64,000 nt of DNA from Candidatus Binatia bacterium. Lineage in GTDB: Bacteria > Desulfobacterota > Binatia > UBA12015. How positions within the stretch are numbered: the stretch's first letter is position 1; each line of letters starts with the position of its first letter. The translations under genes and the position numbers were made by a program. This document shows, one piece after another, positions 33,716 to 42,430 of the stretch. Where the stretch lies: NCBI GenBank assembly GCA_029243485.1, contig JAQWRY010000028.1:62001-126000 (forward strand). The letters are read 5' to 3'. The notes beneath the pieces were generated by a model, which worked only from the letters and a program-made list of their open reading frames with translations, made no database searches and was not told the DNA's origin.

Positions 33716-34891
33716 ATGTCGGATGCCGAGAGCCAGGGGATATGTGCGCGGCGCTTTGCGCGCGTTCGGGAGGTGTTCGACGAGGGCTTCCGTGAACGGG
33801 GCGAGCTCGGAGCCGCCGTGACCGTCACTGTGGGTGGCGAGACCGTGGTCGATCTCTGGGGCGGCCATGCGGACGTCGGGAAGACAAAGCCGTGGGAGCG
33901 CGACACCCTGGTCAACGTCTACTCGACTACCAAGGGCATGACCGCGATCTGTGCCCATCAGCTCATCGACGAAGGCCTGCTCGATCTCGATGCGCCCGTT
34001 GCAGAGTACTGGCCCGAGTTCGCTCAGGGCGGCAAGGAGCGGATGCCCGTCCGCATGCTGTTCTGCCATCAGGGTGGGCTCGCCGCCGTCGAGGAGGTTC
34101 TCCCCGCGGAGGCGCTCTACAGCTGGACGGCGATGTGTGACGCTCTCGCGGCACAGACGCCGTGGTGGACGCCTGGTGAGAGCCATGGTTACCACGCGGT
34201 CACGTTCGGCTGGCTGGTGGGCGAGCTCGTCTGTCGGTTGCGCGGCAAGAGTCTCGGGACGGTGTTCCGCGAGCGGATCGCCGAGCCGCTCGCCGCCGAC
34301 TTCTGGATCGGATTGCCGCCGAGTGAGCATCCGCGCGTGACGGACATTCAGGCGGCGCCGCCCGGTGCGGTCGGTGACACGATCGCGCTGGCCGAGGCGT
34401 TCCTCACCAACCCGACGGGACTCGTCGCGAAAGCGTTTCTGAACCCGCCATCGATGGCGCTCGGTGCGAACAACGCGCCATGGCGAGAAGCGGAGATCCC
34501 GGGTGCGAACGGCCATGCCACGGCGCGCGGGATCGCCCGCGTATACGCGGCGCTCGCGAACGGGGGAGAGGTCGACGGTGTCCACGTGCTCTCGCCCGAG
34601 GGAGTCGAACGGTGCCGCACCGAGCAGTCGCACGGGCAAGACCTGGTGCTGCAGCGCTCGACGCGTTTCGGCCTCGGGTTCATGCTGCCCCAGGACGAGC
34701 CCGGCGCGCGCATCGGCGGTGACGGTGCGTTCGGCCATCCGGGGGCCGGTGGCTCTCTGGGCTTCGCCGATCCCGAAGCGCGCGTTTCATTCGGATACAC
34801 GATGAACCAGATGGGACCTCACATCTTGCTCGACCCGCGGGCGACCGCGCTCGTCGATGCCACGTACCGCTGTCTCGAACAAGGAGCTTGA
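33716..34891 (+). CDS. Serine hydrolase of the beta-lactamase family (EstB-like esterase)
   Basis: 391 residues. Active-site motif STTK (around residue 70), the YxN-position sequence YHAVTFG (around 160) and GHPGAGG near the C-terminus in place of KTG, the pattern of family VIII carboxylesterases. No signal peptide, so cytoplasmic. VNVYSTTKGMTAICAHQLID and MLFCHQGGLAAV are typical of the group. Its TGA is two bases before the ATG of phoD, so the two are probably co-translated. It is a second paralog besides the protein at 19,899. Confidence 0.9.
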   Translation: MSDAESQGICARRFARVREVFDEGFRERGELGAAVTVTVGGETVVDLWGGHADVGKTKPWERDTLVNVYSTTKGMTAICAHQLIDEGLLDLDAPVAEYWPEFAQGGKERMPVRMLFCHQGGLAAVEEVLPAEALYSWTAMCDALAAQTPWWTPGESHGYHAVTFGWLVGELVCRLRGKSLGTVFRERIAEPLAADFWIGLPPSEHPRVTDIQAAPPGAVGDTIALAEAFLTNPTGLVAKAFLNPPSMALGANNAPWREAEIPGANGHATARGIARVYAALANGGEVDGVHVLSPEGVERCRTEQSHGQDLVLQRSTRFGLGFMLPQDEPGARIGGDGAFGHPGAGGSLGFADPEARVSFGYTMNQMGPHILLDPRATALVDATYRCLEQGA

Positions 34892-34893
34892 TC

Positions 34894-36531
34894 ATGCGAA
34901 CCCGATTCACTCGCCGAGAAATTCTCCGTTTGGCCGCGGTTCTCGGCATCGCGCCCGTCCTGCCGACGATCGCGGGCTGCGGGGACAGCGCGAGTTCGGG
35001 GGATGGCTCGGGCGGCGGCCTGCCGGATTACGAGTACGACGGTCCGCTCGGCCCCGAGGATCTCTTCCAGCACGGCGTCGCCAGTGGTGACCCGCTCGCC
35101 GACGCGGTGATCCTCTGGACGAGGCTCTCGCCCGAGAGCGGCGACGGCCTCGAGGTCTACTGGGAGGTCGCGCGTGATCCGTCGATGCAGGACCGGGTCG
35201 GCGCGGGGTGGTTCGACACGAATGCGGATCGCGATTTCACCGTGAAGCTCGATGCGATCGGCCTCGACGCAGGAACGACGTATTACTATCGCTTCCGCGC
35301 GCTGGGGCGCGCCTCGTCGATCGGACGCACGCGAACCGCGCCGAGCGGGGGTGTGGATCGCCTCCGGATGGCCGTCGTGTCGTGCTCCCGCTACACCGGC
35401 GGCTACTTTCACGCCTATCGGGGCATCGCGGAGCGCCCGGATCTCGATGTCGTCGTGCACCTCGGCGACTACATCTACGAGGACGGTGCGAGTGGCCCGG
35501 TGCGTTCGCACCAGCCGCCGCACGAGATCGTGACGGTCGATGATTACCGGGGTAGGTACGCGCAGTACCGGCTCGATCCCGATCTCCAGGAGGCGCACCG
35601 CCAACACCCGTTCGTCACCGTGTGGGACGATCACGAGTCGGCGAACAACGCGTGGCATAGCGGTGCGAGCGGTCACAATCCCGAGACCGATGGCGACTGG
35701 GCCGAGAGACGCGCGCGTGCAGAGCGTGTCTATTCCGAGTGGCTGCCCATCCGTGATCAGGACGGTGGACAGATCTTCCGCCGACTACAGTTCGGTGACC
35801 TGATCGATCTCCTCATGCTCGACACGCGTCTGTGGGGACGCGATCTTCAGATCGAGGCGACCAACGATCGCGACGGGATCCGGGATCCGTCGCGCACGAT
35901 GCTCGGCTTCGATCAGGAGGAGTGGTTCGCGGATCGCGTCGGCGAATCCTCGGCGCATTGGATCATCGCCGGGCAGCAGGTCGTCCTCTCGCCGTGGAAG
36001 GTCGCTGGTGCACCGGAGTCGGAGGGCGGCGGTGTAATCTCGAACACCGACGCGTGGGACGGCTACTTCCCGGCACGGACACGCCTGCTCGAGGCGCTGC
36101 GCGCCGGCGGTGAACCGAACTTCATCGTCTTGACCGGCGACATCCACAGTTCCTGGGCATTCGACATCACCGAGGATCCCAATGATCCGGCGCACTACGA
36201 TCCCCAGACCGGTGCGGGCTCGCTCGGGGTGGAATTCGTCACCCCGGGCGTGACCTCGGGTTTCCCGGTGCCGGGCGAGGCCTTCCTGTCCATCTTGCTC
36301 CAGGCCAATCCGCACCTGTTATGGGGCGACAACGACAACCGCGGCTACACGATCCTGGACGTGACCCCGGAGCGAGCAGAGGCCGCCTGGTACCATGTAG
36401 ATTCCGTGTTCGAGCCGGAGCGGGGGGAGCATCTGGCGGCGGTCTTCGCCGTGTCTCAGGGCACAAATCACCTGGTGAAGCAGGCGGCGCCGACCGCGCC
36501 ACCGAGCGATCCTCCGGCGCCCGCGCCGTAA
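34894..36531 (+). CDS. phoD: Alkaline phosphatase D / phosphodiesterase (PhoD)
   Basis: 545 residues. The leader TRREILRLAAVLGIAP with a twin-Arg is Tat-type, and IAGCG gives a possible lipobox, so the protein may be a Tat-exported lipoprotein. The N-terminal PhoD domain starts FQHGVASGDPLADAVILWTR. The metal centre follows: CSRYTGGYF, HLGDYIYE, WDDHESANNAW, IIAGQQVV and LTGDIHSSWAF, which are the Cys/Asp/Asn/His ligands of the Fe-Ca PhoD site. It releases phosphate from phosphomono- or diesters, teichoic acid or phospholipids in the periplasm. Coupled to the EstB-like gene upstream. No Pho box was recognised. Confidence 0.93.
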   Translation: MRTRFTRREILRLAAVLGIAPVLPTIAGCGDSASSGDGSGGGLPDYEYDGPLGPEDLFQHGVASGDPLADAVILWTRLSPESGDGLEVYWEVARDPSMQDRVGAGWFDTNADRDFTVKLDAIGLDAGTTYYYRFRALGRASSIGRTRTAPSGGVDRLRMAVVSCSRYTGGYFHAYRGIAERPDLDVVVHLGDYIYEDGASGPVRSHQPPHEIVTVDDYRGRYAQYRLDPDLQEAHRQHPFVTVWDDHESANNAWHSGASGHNPETDGDWAERRARAERVYSEWLPIRDQDGGQIFRRLQFGDLIDLLMLDTRLWGRDLQIEATNDRDGIRDPSRTMLGFDQEEWFADRVGESSAHWIIAGQQVVLSPWKVAGAPESEGGGVISNTDAWDGYFPARTRLLEALRAGGEPNFIVLTGDIHSSWAFDITEDPNDPAHYDPQTGAGSLGVEFVTPGVTSGFPVPGEAFLSILLQANPHLLWGDNDNRGYTILDVTPERAEAAWYHVDSVFEPERGEHLAAVFAVSQGTNHLVKQAAPTAPPSDPPAPAP

Positions 36532-36567
36532 GGGAGCAGCCAGGGCCGCGACGCCGGCCCGGTACGT

Positions 36568-37686
36568 GTGTTCGATCGACATGACTGGAAGGTCAGGCCC
36601 CGTTGTGCGAGTGTTCACGGGGTGTTTCGGTGGCGTCGCCGGGGATTCTCGGGCGCCCCGGAGGTCGGTCTCATCGGCGCGAATCGTCTCAAAACCCTGG
36701 CGCGGGGCGGTCTCCTAGTAGGAATCGTCCTCTTCGTCGCCCTCATCGCCCGCGAAGGTGTGGGCGAGGTGGCGACTGCGCTCTCGGTTGCGGGTTGGGG
36801 CCTTCTGGCGGTGGCGGCGTTTCACCTCGTGCCGATCTTCGCAGACGCGATGGGTTGGCGACGTTTGCTGGCTACGCGCTCGCCGATCTCGATTCGGACG
36901 GCGCTCTACGCCCGCTGGATCGGCGAATCGGTGAACGGCCTCCTGCCGGTCGCTCAGGTCGGCGGCAGTGTCGTGAAGGCCAACCTGGTGAGCCGCCGCG
37001 GCGTTCCGGGTGCGTTCGCGGGCGCGAGCGTCGTTGTCGACATCACTACGCTGGTCGGATCCCAGATCGTGTTTACGCTTCTCGGTCTTGCCCTTCTGAT
37101 CGCGGAGTTCGGCGGGCACGAGCTCGCGCCGACCGCGCTGGCGGGCACGGTGCTGATGGCGCTTCTGCTCTTCGGCTTCTACCTTGCCCAGCGTCGCGGA
37201 ATGTTCGGCGCCATGGCCCGCGGCCTTCGCCGGCTGGCGCCGGGCGGTGGGCCGAGTGCCTTTACCGACGAGGCCGAAAGCATCGATGCCGACGTGGCTC
37301 AGTTGTACGGCGAGAGCCGGGCGGTCCTGGCGGCCCTCGCGTGGCATCTGGTGGCGTGGGTTGTGGGCGCCGGCGAGGTTTGGTTGGCGCTGTGGCTGCT
37401 CGGACACCCGGTGGACCTCTCGACCGCACTCCTCCTCGAGAGCCTGGGGCAGGCGGTGCGCGCGGCTGCCTTCGCGATCCCCGGGGCTCTGGGTGTTCAG
37501 GAGGGCGGCTACGTCCTGCTCGGCCAGGTTCTCGGCATCGGGCCCGAGACCGCCCTGGCGCTGTCGCTCTCCAAACGGGTTCGGGAGCTGACACTTGGAC
37601 TGCCTGGGCTGGTGGCCTGGCAGATCGAGGAGGCGAACGCTTTACTCTTGCCGCGTTCCGACGAAGCGCGGATGGAGAGTCTATGA
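36568..37686 (+). CDS. Lysylphosphatidylglycerol-synthase-type transmembrane protein (HpnL/UPF0104-like)
   Basis: 372 residues from a GTG at 36568; the true start may be the in-frame GTG at 36622, as the first 30 residues lack homology. About seven to eight transmembrane helices. NGLLPVAQVGGSVVKANLV and ALGVQEGGYVLLGQVLG are signatures of the flippase-like domain shared by MprF and HpnL. HpnL-type proteins are linked with hopanoid or other lipid handling. No hopanoid synthesis gene is in the window. It heads a cluster with sulfotransferase, ABC-2 permease, CDP-alcohol phosphatidyltransferase and a polytopic protein; its stop overlaps the next start (ATGA). Confidence 0.82.
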   Translation: MFDRHDWKVRPRCASVHGVFRWRRRGFSGAPEVGLIGANRLKTLARGGLLVGIVLFVALIAREGVGEVATALSVAGWGLLAVAAFHLVPIFADAMGWRRLLATRSPISIRTALYARWIGESVNGLLPVAQVGGSVVKANLVSRRGVPGAFAGASVVVDITTLVGSQIVFTLLGLALLIAEFGGHELAPTALAGTVLMALLLFGFYLAQRRGMFGAMARGLRRLAPGGGPSAFTDEAESIDADVAQLYGESRAVLAALAWHLVAWVVGAGEVWLALWLLGHPVDLSTALLLESLGQAVRAAAFAIPGALGVQEGGYVLLGQVLGIGPETALALSLSKRVRELTLGLPGLVAWQIEEANALLLPRSDEARMESL

Positions 37687-38936
37687 TCACGGGAACCCCA
37701 AAACCTTCCGCGCTCGCGCGCGCCCTGAACATGGGCGGGTGGGCGATGAAGGAAGCGGGCGTCTCGCGGCCGTCGCTCGATCCCGATGGGCTCCTTGAGG
37801 TCGCGCGTCGGCGGACCGGCCTGTCGGACTTCGGCGATCCCACGTTCGAAGCCCCGTTCCGGCTACTCCTGAAGTCGCTCGAAGAAGATGCTGGACTGAG
37901 CCTTCTGGGGCGCATCGCCTCGAGACAGGATCTGAAGCGGGTCCTCTCGAACCGACTGCTGATGGAGGACGACTGTCGTCGCCACCCCGAGATCCGCGAG
38001 GGCGCCGTTCGCAGGCCACTCTTCATCACCGGGATGCCGCGCACGGGCACGACGCTGCTCCACGGCCTGCTGGCACAGGATCCCGTGAGTCGTTCGCCGC
38101 TGGGTTGGGAGACGATGTTCCCGTCGCCTCCGCCGCAGCGTTCGCGCTACAAAAAGGACAAGCGCATCGAGATCGCTCAGCGACAGATGCGGTGGCTCTA
38201 CCGGATCATTCCCGAGTTTAAGAAGATCCATCCTGTCGCAGCCCGTCTTCCGCAGGAGTGCCTCGTCGTTACGGCTCCGTCGTTCTATTCGTTCCAATTC
38301 CAGACGACGCACTACGTGCCGACGTACGAGGGGTGGCTCGAGGCGCAGGACCTCACGCCGAGCTACGTCGGGCACAAGCAATTCCTCCAGCACCTGCAGT
38401 GGCGCTGTGCCGGCGATTGGTGGGTGCTGAAGGCACCGGCGCACATCTTTGGAATGGAGGCGCTGTTCGGAACGTATCCGGACGCGCATGTGGTGATGAC
38501 GCATCGCGATCCGTTGCCGGTGGTTGCATCACTTGCGAGTCTGACCACTGTTCTGCGCAGCGCGTTCAGCGATCAGGTCGACCCGCTCGCGGTCGGACCG
38601 GAGATGTCCGAGCGATGGGGGAGGGGCTTGATGAAGGCTCTCTCCGATCGCGACGAGGGCCGGGTCCCCGCGGGCCAGGTCCTCGATGTAACTTACACAG
38701 ATCTCGTCGACGATCCGATCGGCATGGCGCGTTCCATTTACACATGGGCCGACCTGCCGTTCTCAGCCGCGGCGGAGAAGCGCATGCGCGCGTTCCTCGC
38801 GGATCACCGTAAAGACAAACACGGACGTCACGCGTACACCTTCGAGCAATTCGGACTCGATCCCGAAGAGGAGATCGATCGGTACCGGGAGTACTCGGAG
38901 CGGTTTGGACTCGATGGTCGCCGTCTTCCTCAATGA
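37683..38936 (+). CDS. Sulfotransferase family protein
   Basis: 417 residues from the ATG at 37683, overlapping the upstream gene by four bases. The PAPS-binding 5'-phosphosulfate loop is FITGMPRTGTTLLHGLLAQ (around residue 117) and the 3'-phosphate region is HRDPLPVVASLASL. This is the Sulfotransfer_3 type seen in environmental bacteria, where the acceptor is often a lipid, sterol or glycan. Cytoplasmic. The neighbourhood (flippase-like protein, CDP-alcohol phosphatidyltransferase, ABC-2 permease) suggests a sulfated membrane lipid or glycan as product (inference). Its 3' end overlaps the permease gene. Confidence 0.88.
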   Translation: MITGTPKPSALARALNMGGWAMKEAGVSRPSLDPDGLLEVARRRTGLSDFGDPTFEAPFRLLLKSLEEDAGLSLLGRIASRQDLKRVLSNRLLMEDDCRRHPEIREGAVRRPLFITGMPRTGTTLLHGLLAQDPVSRSPLGWETMFPSPPPQRSRYKKDKRIEIAQRQMRWLYRIIPEFKKIHPVAARLPQECLVVTAPSFYSFQFQTTHYVPTYEGWLEAQDLTPSYVGHKQFLQHLQWRCAGDWWVLKAPAHIFGMEALFGTYPDAHVVMTHRDPLPVVASLASLTTVLRSAFSDQVDPLAVGPEMSERWGRGLMKALSDRDEGRVPAGQVLDVTYTDLVDDPIGMARSIYTWADLPFSAAAEKRMRAFLADHRKDKHGRHAYTFEQFGLDPEEEIDRYREYSERFGLDGRRLPQ

Positions 38937-40011
38937 CCTGAGGCTCCTGCTTCGGGATCGCTGGACGGTCTTCTACACGATCGCCGCGCCCATCCTCGTC
39001 ATCACGATCGTCGTCGCGGCGCGTTACGGCACCGAAGAGGTGCCGCGCATGCCCATTCCGATCGTGAACCTCGATGGTGGTCCGGTCGCCGAGTTGTACA
39101 TCGAGCTTCTGAGCAAGCATGGCGAGCCGCTGGAGATGACGCGCGCCGAGGCCGAGGATGTGGTTCGCGTCCAGAACCGTGCCCCGCTCGCGATGATCAT
39201 CCCGGAAGGGTTCAGCGAGAGCTACGCGCGTGACGAGCCCACGACCTGGGAGTTCCTGACGGATACGGCGCGCCCGGACGACATCCGGGCCGTCGAAGTC
39301 TTGTTGATGGTGGCCCAGAAGGACGCCGAGGCTCTGGATGACCCTTTCGCCGAGGGCCGTATCCAGCTGACAGAGAAGAACCTCACCGGGGACGGGCTGA
39401 GCGTAGAAGCTTACGAGCAGAACGTGCCGGGCTTCGCAGTCATGTTCGTTCTCCTCGCCGCCGTCGCGGGGATCTCGCTGTCGATGCATGCCGAGCGAGA
39501 CAACGGCACCGTCGAGCGCCTGCTGGTCGCGCCGGGGGGCTTTGTGTGGATCCTCGTGGGCAAGCTTGGCGCACGATTCGTCGTGGGCGTCATGCAGATG
39601 CTCGTGCTGCTCTTTTGGGGCAACCTCGTCTTCGGCGTGTCGCTCGGATCGTCCATCTGGGCCTTCCCGGTTCTCACCCTCGCGATCGTCTTCGCGACGG
39701 TGGGGCTCGGCTTCCTCGTCGCGAGCATCGCGACGAGCCGGGAGCAGACGCTCATCTTGAGTTTGGCGGCCGTCCTCGTCTTCTCCGCTCTCGGCGGTCT
39801 TTGGTGGCCCGAGCAGATCGAACCCGACTGGATGCGTCGCTTCTCTCCGATTGTCTTTACGACCTGGGCGATGCGGGGGCTGACCGACATCGTGCTGCGC
39901 AATCGGAACCTCGTCGAGATCGCCTGGCCGGTCACGATGCTGCTCCTCGAGGGTGCGGTCATGATGCTCGTCGCGATGCGGCTGTTTCGATCCCGGTACG
40001 CCTCGCGCTAA
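38914..40011 (+). CDS. ABC-2 type exporter permease
   Basis: 365 residues from the ATG at 38914 (a TTG at 38905 is an alternative); it starts inside the end of the sulfotransferase gene. Topology of the YhgE/ABC-2 type: one N-terminal helix (FYTIAAPILVITIVVAA), an extracytoplasmic domain of about 140 residues, then five or six helices (PGFAVMFVLLAAVAGIS onward). ERDNGTVERLLVAP is the coupling helix region typical of these permeases. No ATPase gene is beside it, so its ATP-binding partner must be encoded elsewhere. The likely cargo is the product of this cluster (inference). Confidence 0.85.
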   Translation: MVAVFLNDLRLLLRDRWTVFYTIAAPILVITIVVAARYGTEEVPRMPIPIVNLDGGPVAELYIELLSKHGEPLEMTRAEAEDVVRVQNRAPLAMIIPEGFSESYARDEPTTWEFLTDTARPDDIRAVEVLLMVAQKDAEALDDPFAEGRIQLTEKNLTGDGLSVEAYEQNVPGFAVMFVLLAAVAGISLSMHAERDNGTVERLLVAPGGFVWILVGKLGARFVVGVMQMLVLLFWGNLVFGVSLGSSIWAFPVLTLAIVFATVGLGFLVASIATSREQTLILSLAAVLVFSALGGLWWPEQIEPDWMRRFSPIVFTTWAMRGLTDIVLRNRNLVEIAWPVTMLLLEGAVMMLVAMRLFRSRYASR

Positions 40012-40023
40012 GCTCGGGCCGGG

Positions 40024-40611
40024 ATGCCGCAGAAACCTTGGGATGCGCAGGTCGCGCGTGCGCTGATCACGCCGTTTGCGGAGACGTGGCTTCACCCGAA
40101 TCACGTCACGACGCTCGGCGTCGGGACGGGGCTTGCGGCCGCCTACTGCTACGCACTCGGGGGCGCGGACGCGAATCTCGGTGGAATTCTCTTCGTGCTC
40201 ACCGGGGTGATCGATCACGCCGACGGCGAGCTCGCACGAATGACGGGGAAGACGTCGGAGTTCGGTCACACGTACGATCGCATCGCCGACCTCGTCGTGA
40301 AGACGAGCCTCTTTGTCGGTATGGGCATCGGGTTGCGGGACGGCTCGCTCGGCGCAGCGGCGGTTCCGATGGGTTTCGTCTCCGGGTTGGCCCTGGGCGC
40401 GATTTTCACGATCCGCGGCGCGCGAGCGAAGCGGAAGGGCCACATCGCCTTCGCGCAGCCCAGTTACGCGGGCTTCGAACTGGAAGATCTCCTCTACCTC
40501 ATCGCTCCCGTGACCTGGTTGGGGGGGCTCGCGACGTTCCTCTCGTTGGCTTTCGTCGGGATCCCGGCGTTCGCGGCCTGGAGCGCCTTTCTGTGGTGGC
40601 GTGACTCCTGA
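40024..40611 (+). CDS. CDP-alcohol phosphatidyltransferase family protein
   Basis: 195 residues with about five to six transmembrane helices. The complete active-site motif D-x2-D-G-x2-A-R-x8-G-x3-D-x3-D is present in DHADGELARMTGKTSEF followed by GHTYDRIAD (around residues 63-88), binding two metals. It transfers a substituted phosphate from CDP-alcohol to another alcohol, as in phosphatidylglycerol phosphate, phosphatidylinositol phosphate or archaetidyl lipid synthesis. The alcohol is unknown. It starts 12 bp after the permease gene and its end overlaps the next gene. Confidence 0.92.
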   Translation: MPQKPWDAQVARALITPFAETWLHPNHVTTLGVGTGLAAAYCYALGGADANLGGILFVLTGVIDHADGELARMTGKTSEFGHTYDRIADLVVKTSLFVGMGIGLRDGSLGAAAVPMGFVSGLALGAIFTIRGARAKRKGHIAFAQPSYAGFELEDLLYLIAPVTWLGGLATFLSLAFVGIPAFAAWSAFLWWRDS

Positions 40612-42418
40612 CGGAGGGTCGCGGGCGGTGGCACCGTGGGCCGAGGCGCTCCTCGTCGTCGCGGTCTACGTCGTCGCAACGGTCGTGATCTTTCAGCCGC
40701 TTCTCTCTGATCCGGTTGGCTCGATGCCCGATCCGCGAGCACTGTTCGAGGGGCGACCCGCAGACGCAGCGTTCAAGGACGGCTTCCTCCTCGCCTGGCT
40801 CTACGCGTGGGGGTGGCATGCCCTGGGTACCGCGCCGGCTTCGCTTTACGACGCAAACGCATTTCATCCGTACGCGAACAGTCTGGGTCTCTCGGAGCAC
40901 TCGATCGGCAAGGTGCTCACGGCGGGGCCGGTGTACGGGCTCACCGGCAACCCGGTTCTCGCTTACGAGGTGGACCTCGTTCTCTCGTTCGCACTGTCCG
41001 GCGCGGCTCTTTACGCGTACCTCCGCCACGCGGGAGTCGGATCGTTCGCCGCGCTGATCACGGGAGCGGTCTACGCGTTCTGTCCGGCGCGTCTCGGGAT
41101 CTACTTCCACACCCATCTGCTGGGGTGGATGTATCTCCCGCTGGCGCTGCTCCTGCTGGACCGCACGCTGACGAAGGGGACGGTGGGATCCGCGTTGGGT
41201 GTCTTCGGGTTCGTTCTCGTCCAGTGCCTCTGCTCGTACTATCTCGCGTTCATGACCCTCATCGGGGTCGGGCTGTATGGCGCGGTCTTTGCCCTCGTGG
41301 CGCGCCGCGAAGTTCGCGCGAGAGGCTTCTGGCTCGCGGTCGGCGCGGGTGTCGCGGCGTGCGCGGCGCTCTCTCTGATCAGCCAGCCGTACCTCGAGAA
41401 TCGCGCTCTGGGCGTCCTGCCCGATTTCGCGCGGCCGGACCGGGCCTCGTTTCCGCTTGCGCACTCGAGTGATCCCTGGCGGGCGTACCTTCTTCCTGTC
41501 GGGAAGGCCTATCTCGGTTGGTTGCCTCTGGCCGCCGCGATCCTCGCGTTGGTCGGCACGCGCGTCGCGAACGTCGAACGGAGGGCCGCGACCTGGGCCG
41601 CCGCCGCGATCGTCGGCGTGGCGTGGGTCCTCTCTCTCGGACCGACTCTGCCCGTGGGGGGCCACGACGTGACTCTGCCGTTCCGCTGGCTCGCCGCGGT
41701 CGTGCCAGGCTTCTCGAGCATGCGGGCGCCCGACCGGTTCGGGCTCCTCGTGATGTTCGGGTTCTCGATTCTCGTGGGCTTTGGGCTCGACCGCGCCGCA
41801 GTCTTGCTGGGTGGTGTCGAGCGAGGGCGACGCTGGTGGCCGGCGGTGGCCGGGGTCGCGTTCCTTGCGGTGGTTGCCGTCGAGTTTCGGATCCCCGACC
41901 GTTCGTTCCCCGGCTACCCGTTTCCGACCAACGCCGCCGCGCTCCCGCTCCACGTCGCGCTCGCGGAGCTTCCCGAGGGTGCGGTGGCAGAGTTCCCCTT
42001 CCATGGATCGATGGGGTTGGATGCCGCGCAGGCGATGGTTCGGAGCACTGCGAACTGGAGGCCGCTGGTGAACGGAAAGAGTGGCTATGAGCCTCGCGGC
42101 CGTGACTTGTTATTGGGCCTTGTCGGCCGCATTCCCGTCGATCCGTCGGCGTTTCGCACGTTCGTGCGGCTCACGGGGGTCCGGTACGTGATCGTTGACC
42201 TGGACCGGGTGGGGCCGATGCAGGCGAGCGCGTGGCGAAGCAATGCGGATGTGCGCTGGGTGCGCGAGGCGGAAGGGCTTCGGCTCGGTGTCGTCGATCC
42301 TTCGCTCACGGGGGATCTGGTCGACGTTCTTCGGTCCTGCTCGGAGCCGGCCGCGTCGTCGGTCGAGCCTGCCGTGCCGGCGTCGTGTGAGGAACTCGCA
42401 CGCCTCACTGCGGGCTGA
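40601..42418 (+). CDS. Polytopic membrane protein, GT-C-like, function unknown
   Basis: 605 residues from a GTG at 40601, overlapping the phosphatidyltransferase gene by 11 bases. About eleven to twelve transmembrane helices in the first 430 residues and a soluble C-terminal domain of about 170 residues. The first extracytoplasmic loop holds ANAFHPYANSLGLSEHS and DGFLLAWLYAWGWHAL. The arrangement of a large first loop, many helices and a C-terminal periplasmic domain (VNGKSGYEPRGRDLLL) resembles polyprenyl-phosphate-dependent GT-C glycosyltransferases. I cannot name the family. In this cluster a glycosyl transfer to the lipid is plausible. Two Cys near the end (RSCSEP, ASCEEL) may form a disulfide. 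Confidence 0.75.
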   Translation: MTPDGGSRAVAPWAEALLVVAVYVVATVVIFQPLLSDPVGSMPDPRALFEGRPADAAFKDGFLLAWLYAWGWHALGTAPASLYDANAFHPYANSLGLSEHSIGKVLTAGPVYGLTGNPVLAYEVDLVLSFALSGAALYAYLRHAGVGSFAALITGAVYAFCPARLGIYFHTHLLGWMYLPLALLLLDRTLTKGTVGSALGVFGFVLVQCLCSYYLAFMTLIGVGLYGAVFALVARREVRARGFWLAVGAGVAACAALSLISQPYLENRALGVLPDFARPDRASFPLAHSSDPWRAYLLPVGKAYLGWLPLAAAILALVGTRVANVERRAATWAAAAIVGVAWVLSLGPTLPVGGHDVTLPFRWLAAVVPGFSSMRAPDRFGLLVMFGFSILVGFGLDRAAVLLGGVERGRRWWPAVAGVAFLAVVAVEFRIPDRSFPGYPFPTNAAALPLHVALAELPEGAVAEFPFHGSMGLDAAQAMVRSTANWRPLVNGKSGYEPRGRDLLLGLVGRIPVDPSAFRTFVRLTGVRYVIVDLDRVGPMQASAWRSNADVRWVREAEGLRLGVVDPSLTGDLVDVLRSCSEPAASSVEPAVPASCEELARLTAG

Positions 42419-42430
42419 GGCGAGCCGCAG

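Noticed and set aside
38566-40443. 625-residue minus-strand frame across sulfotransferase, permease and phosphatidyltransferase genes
   Set aside because: It spans three well-supported genes on the other strand and has shadow-like composition.
40499-42004. 501-residue minus-strand frame opposite the polytopic membrane protein
   Set aside because: Extremely charged composition without motifs; the plus strand shows regular membrane helices.
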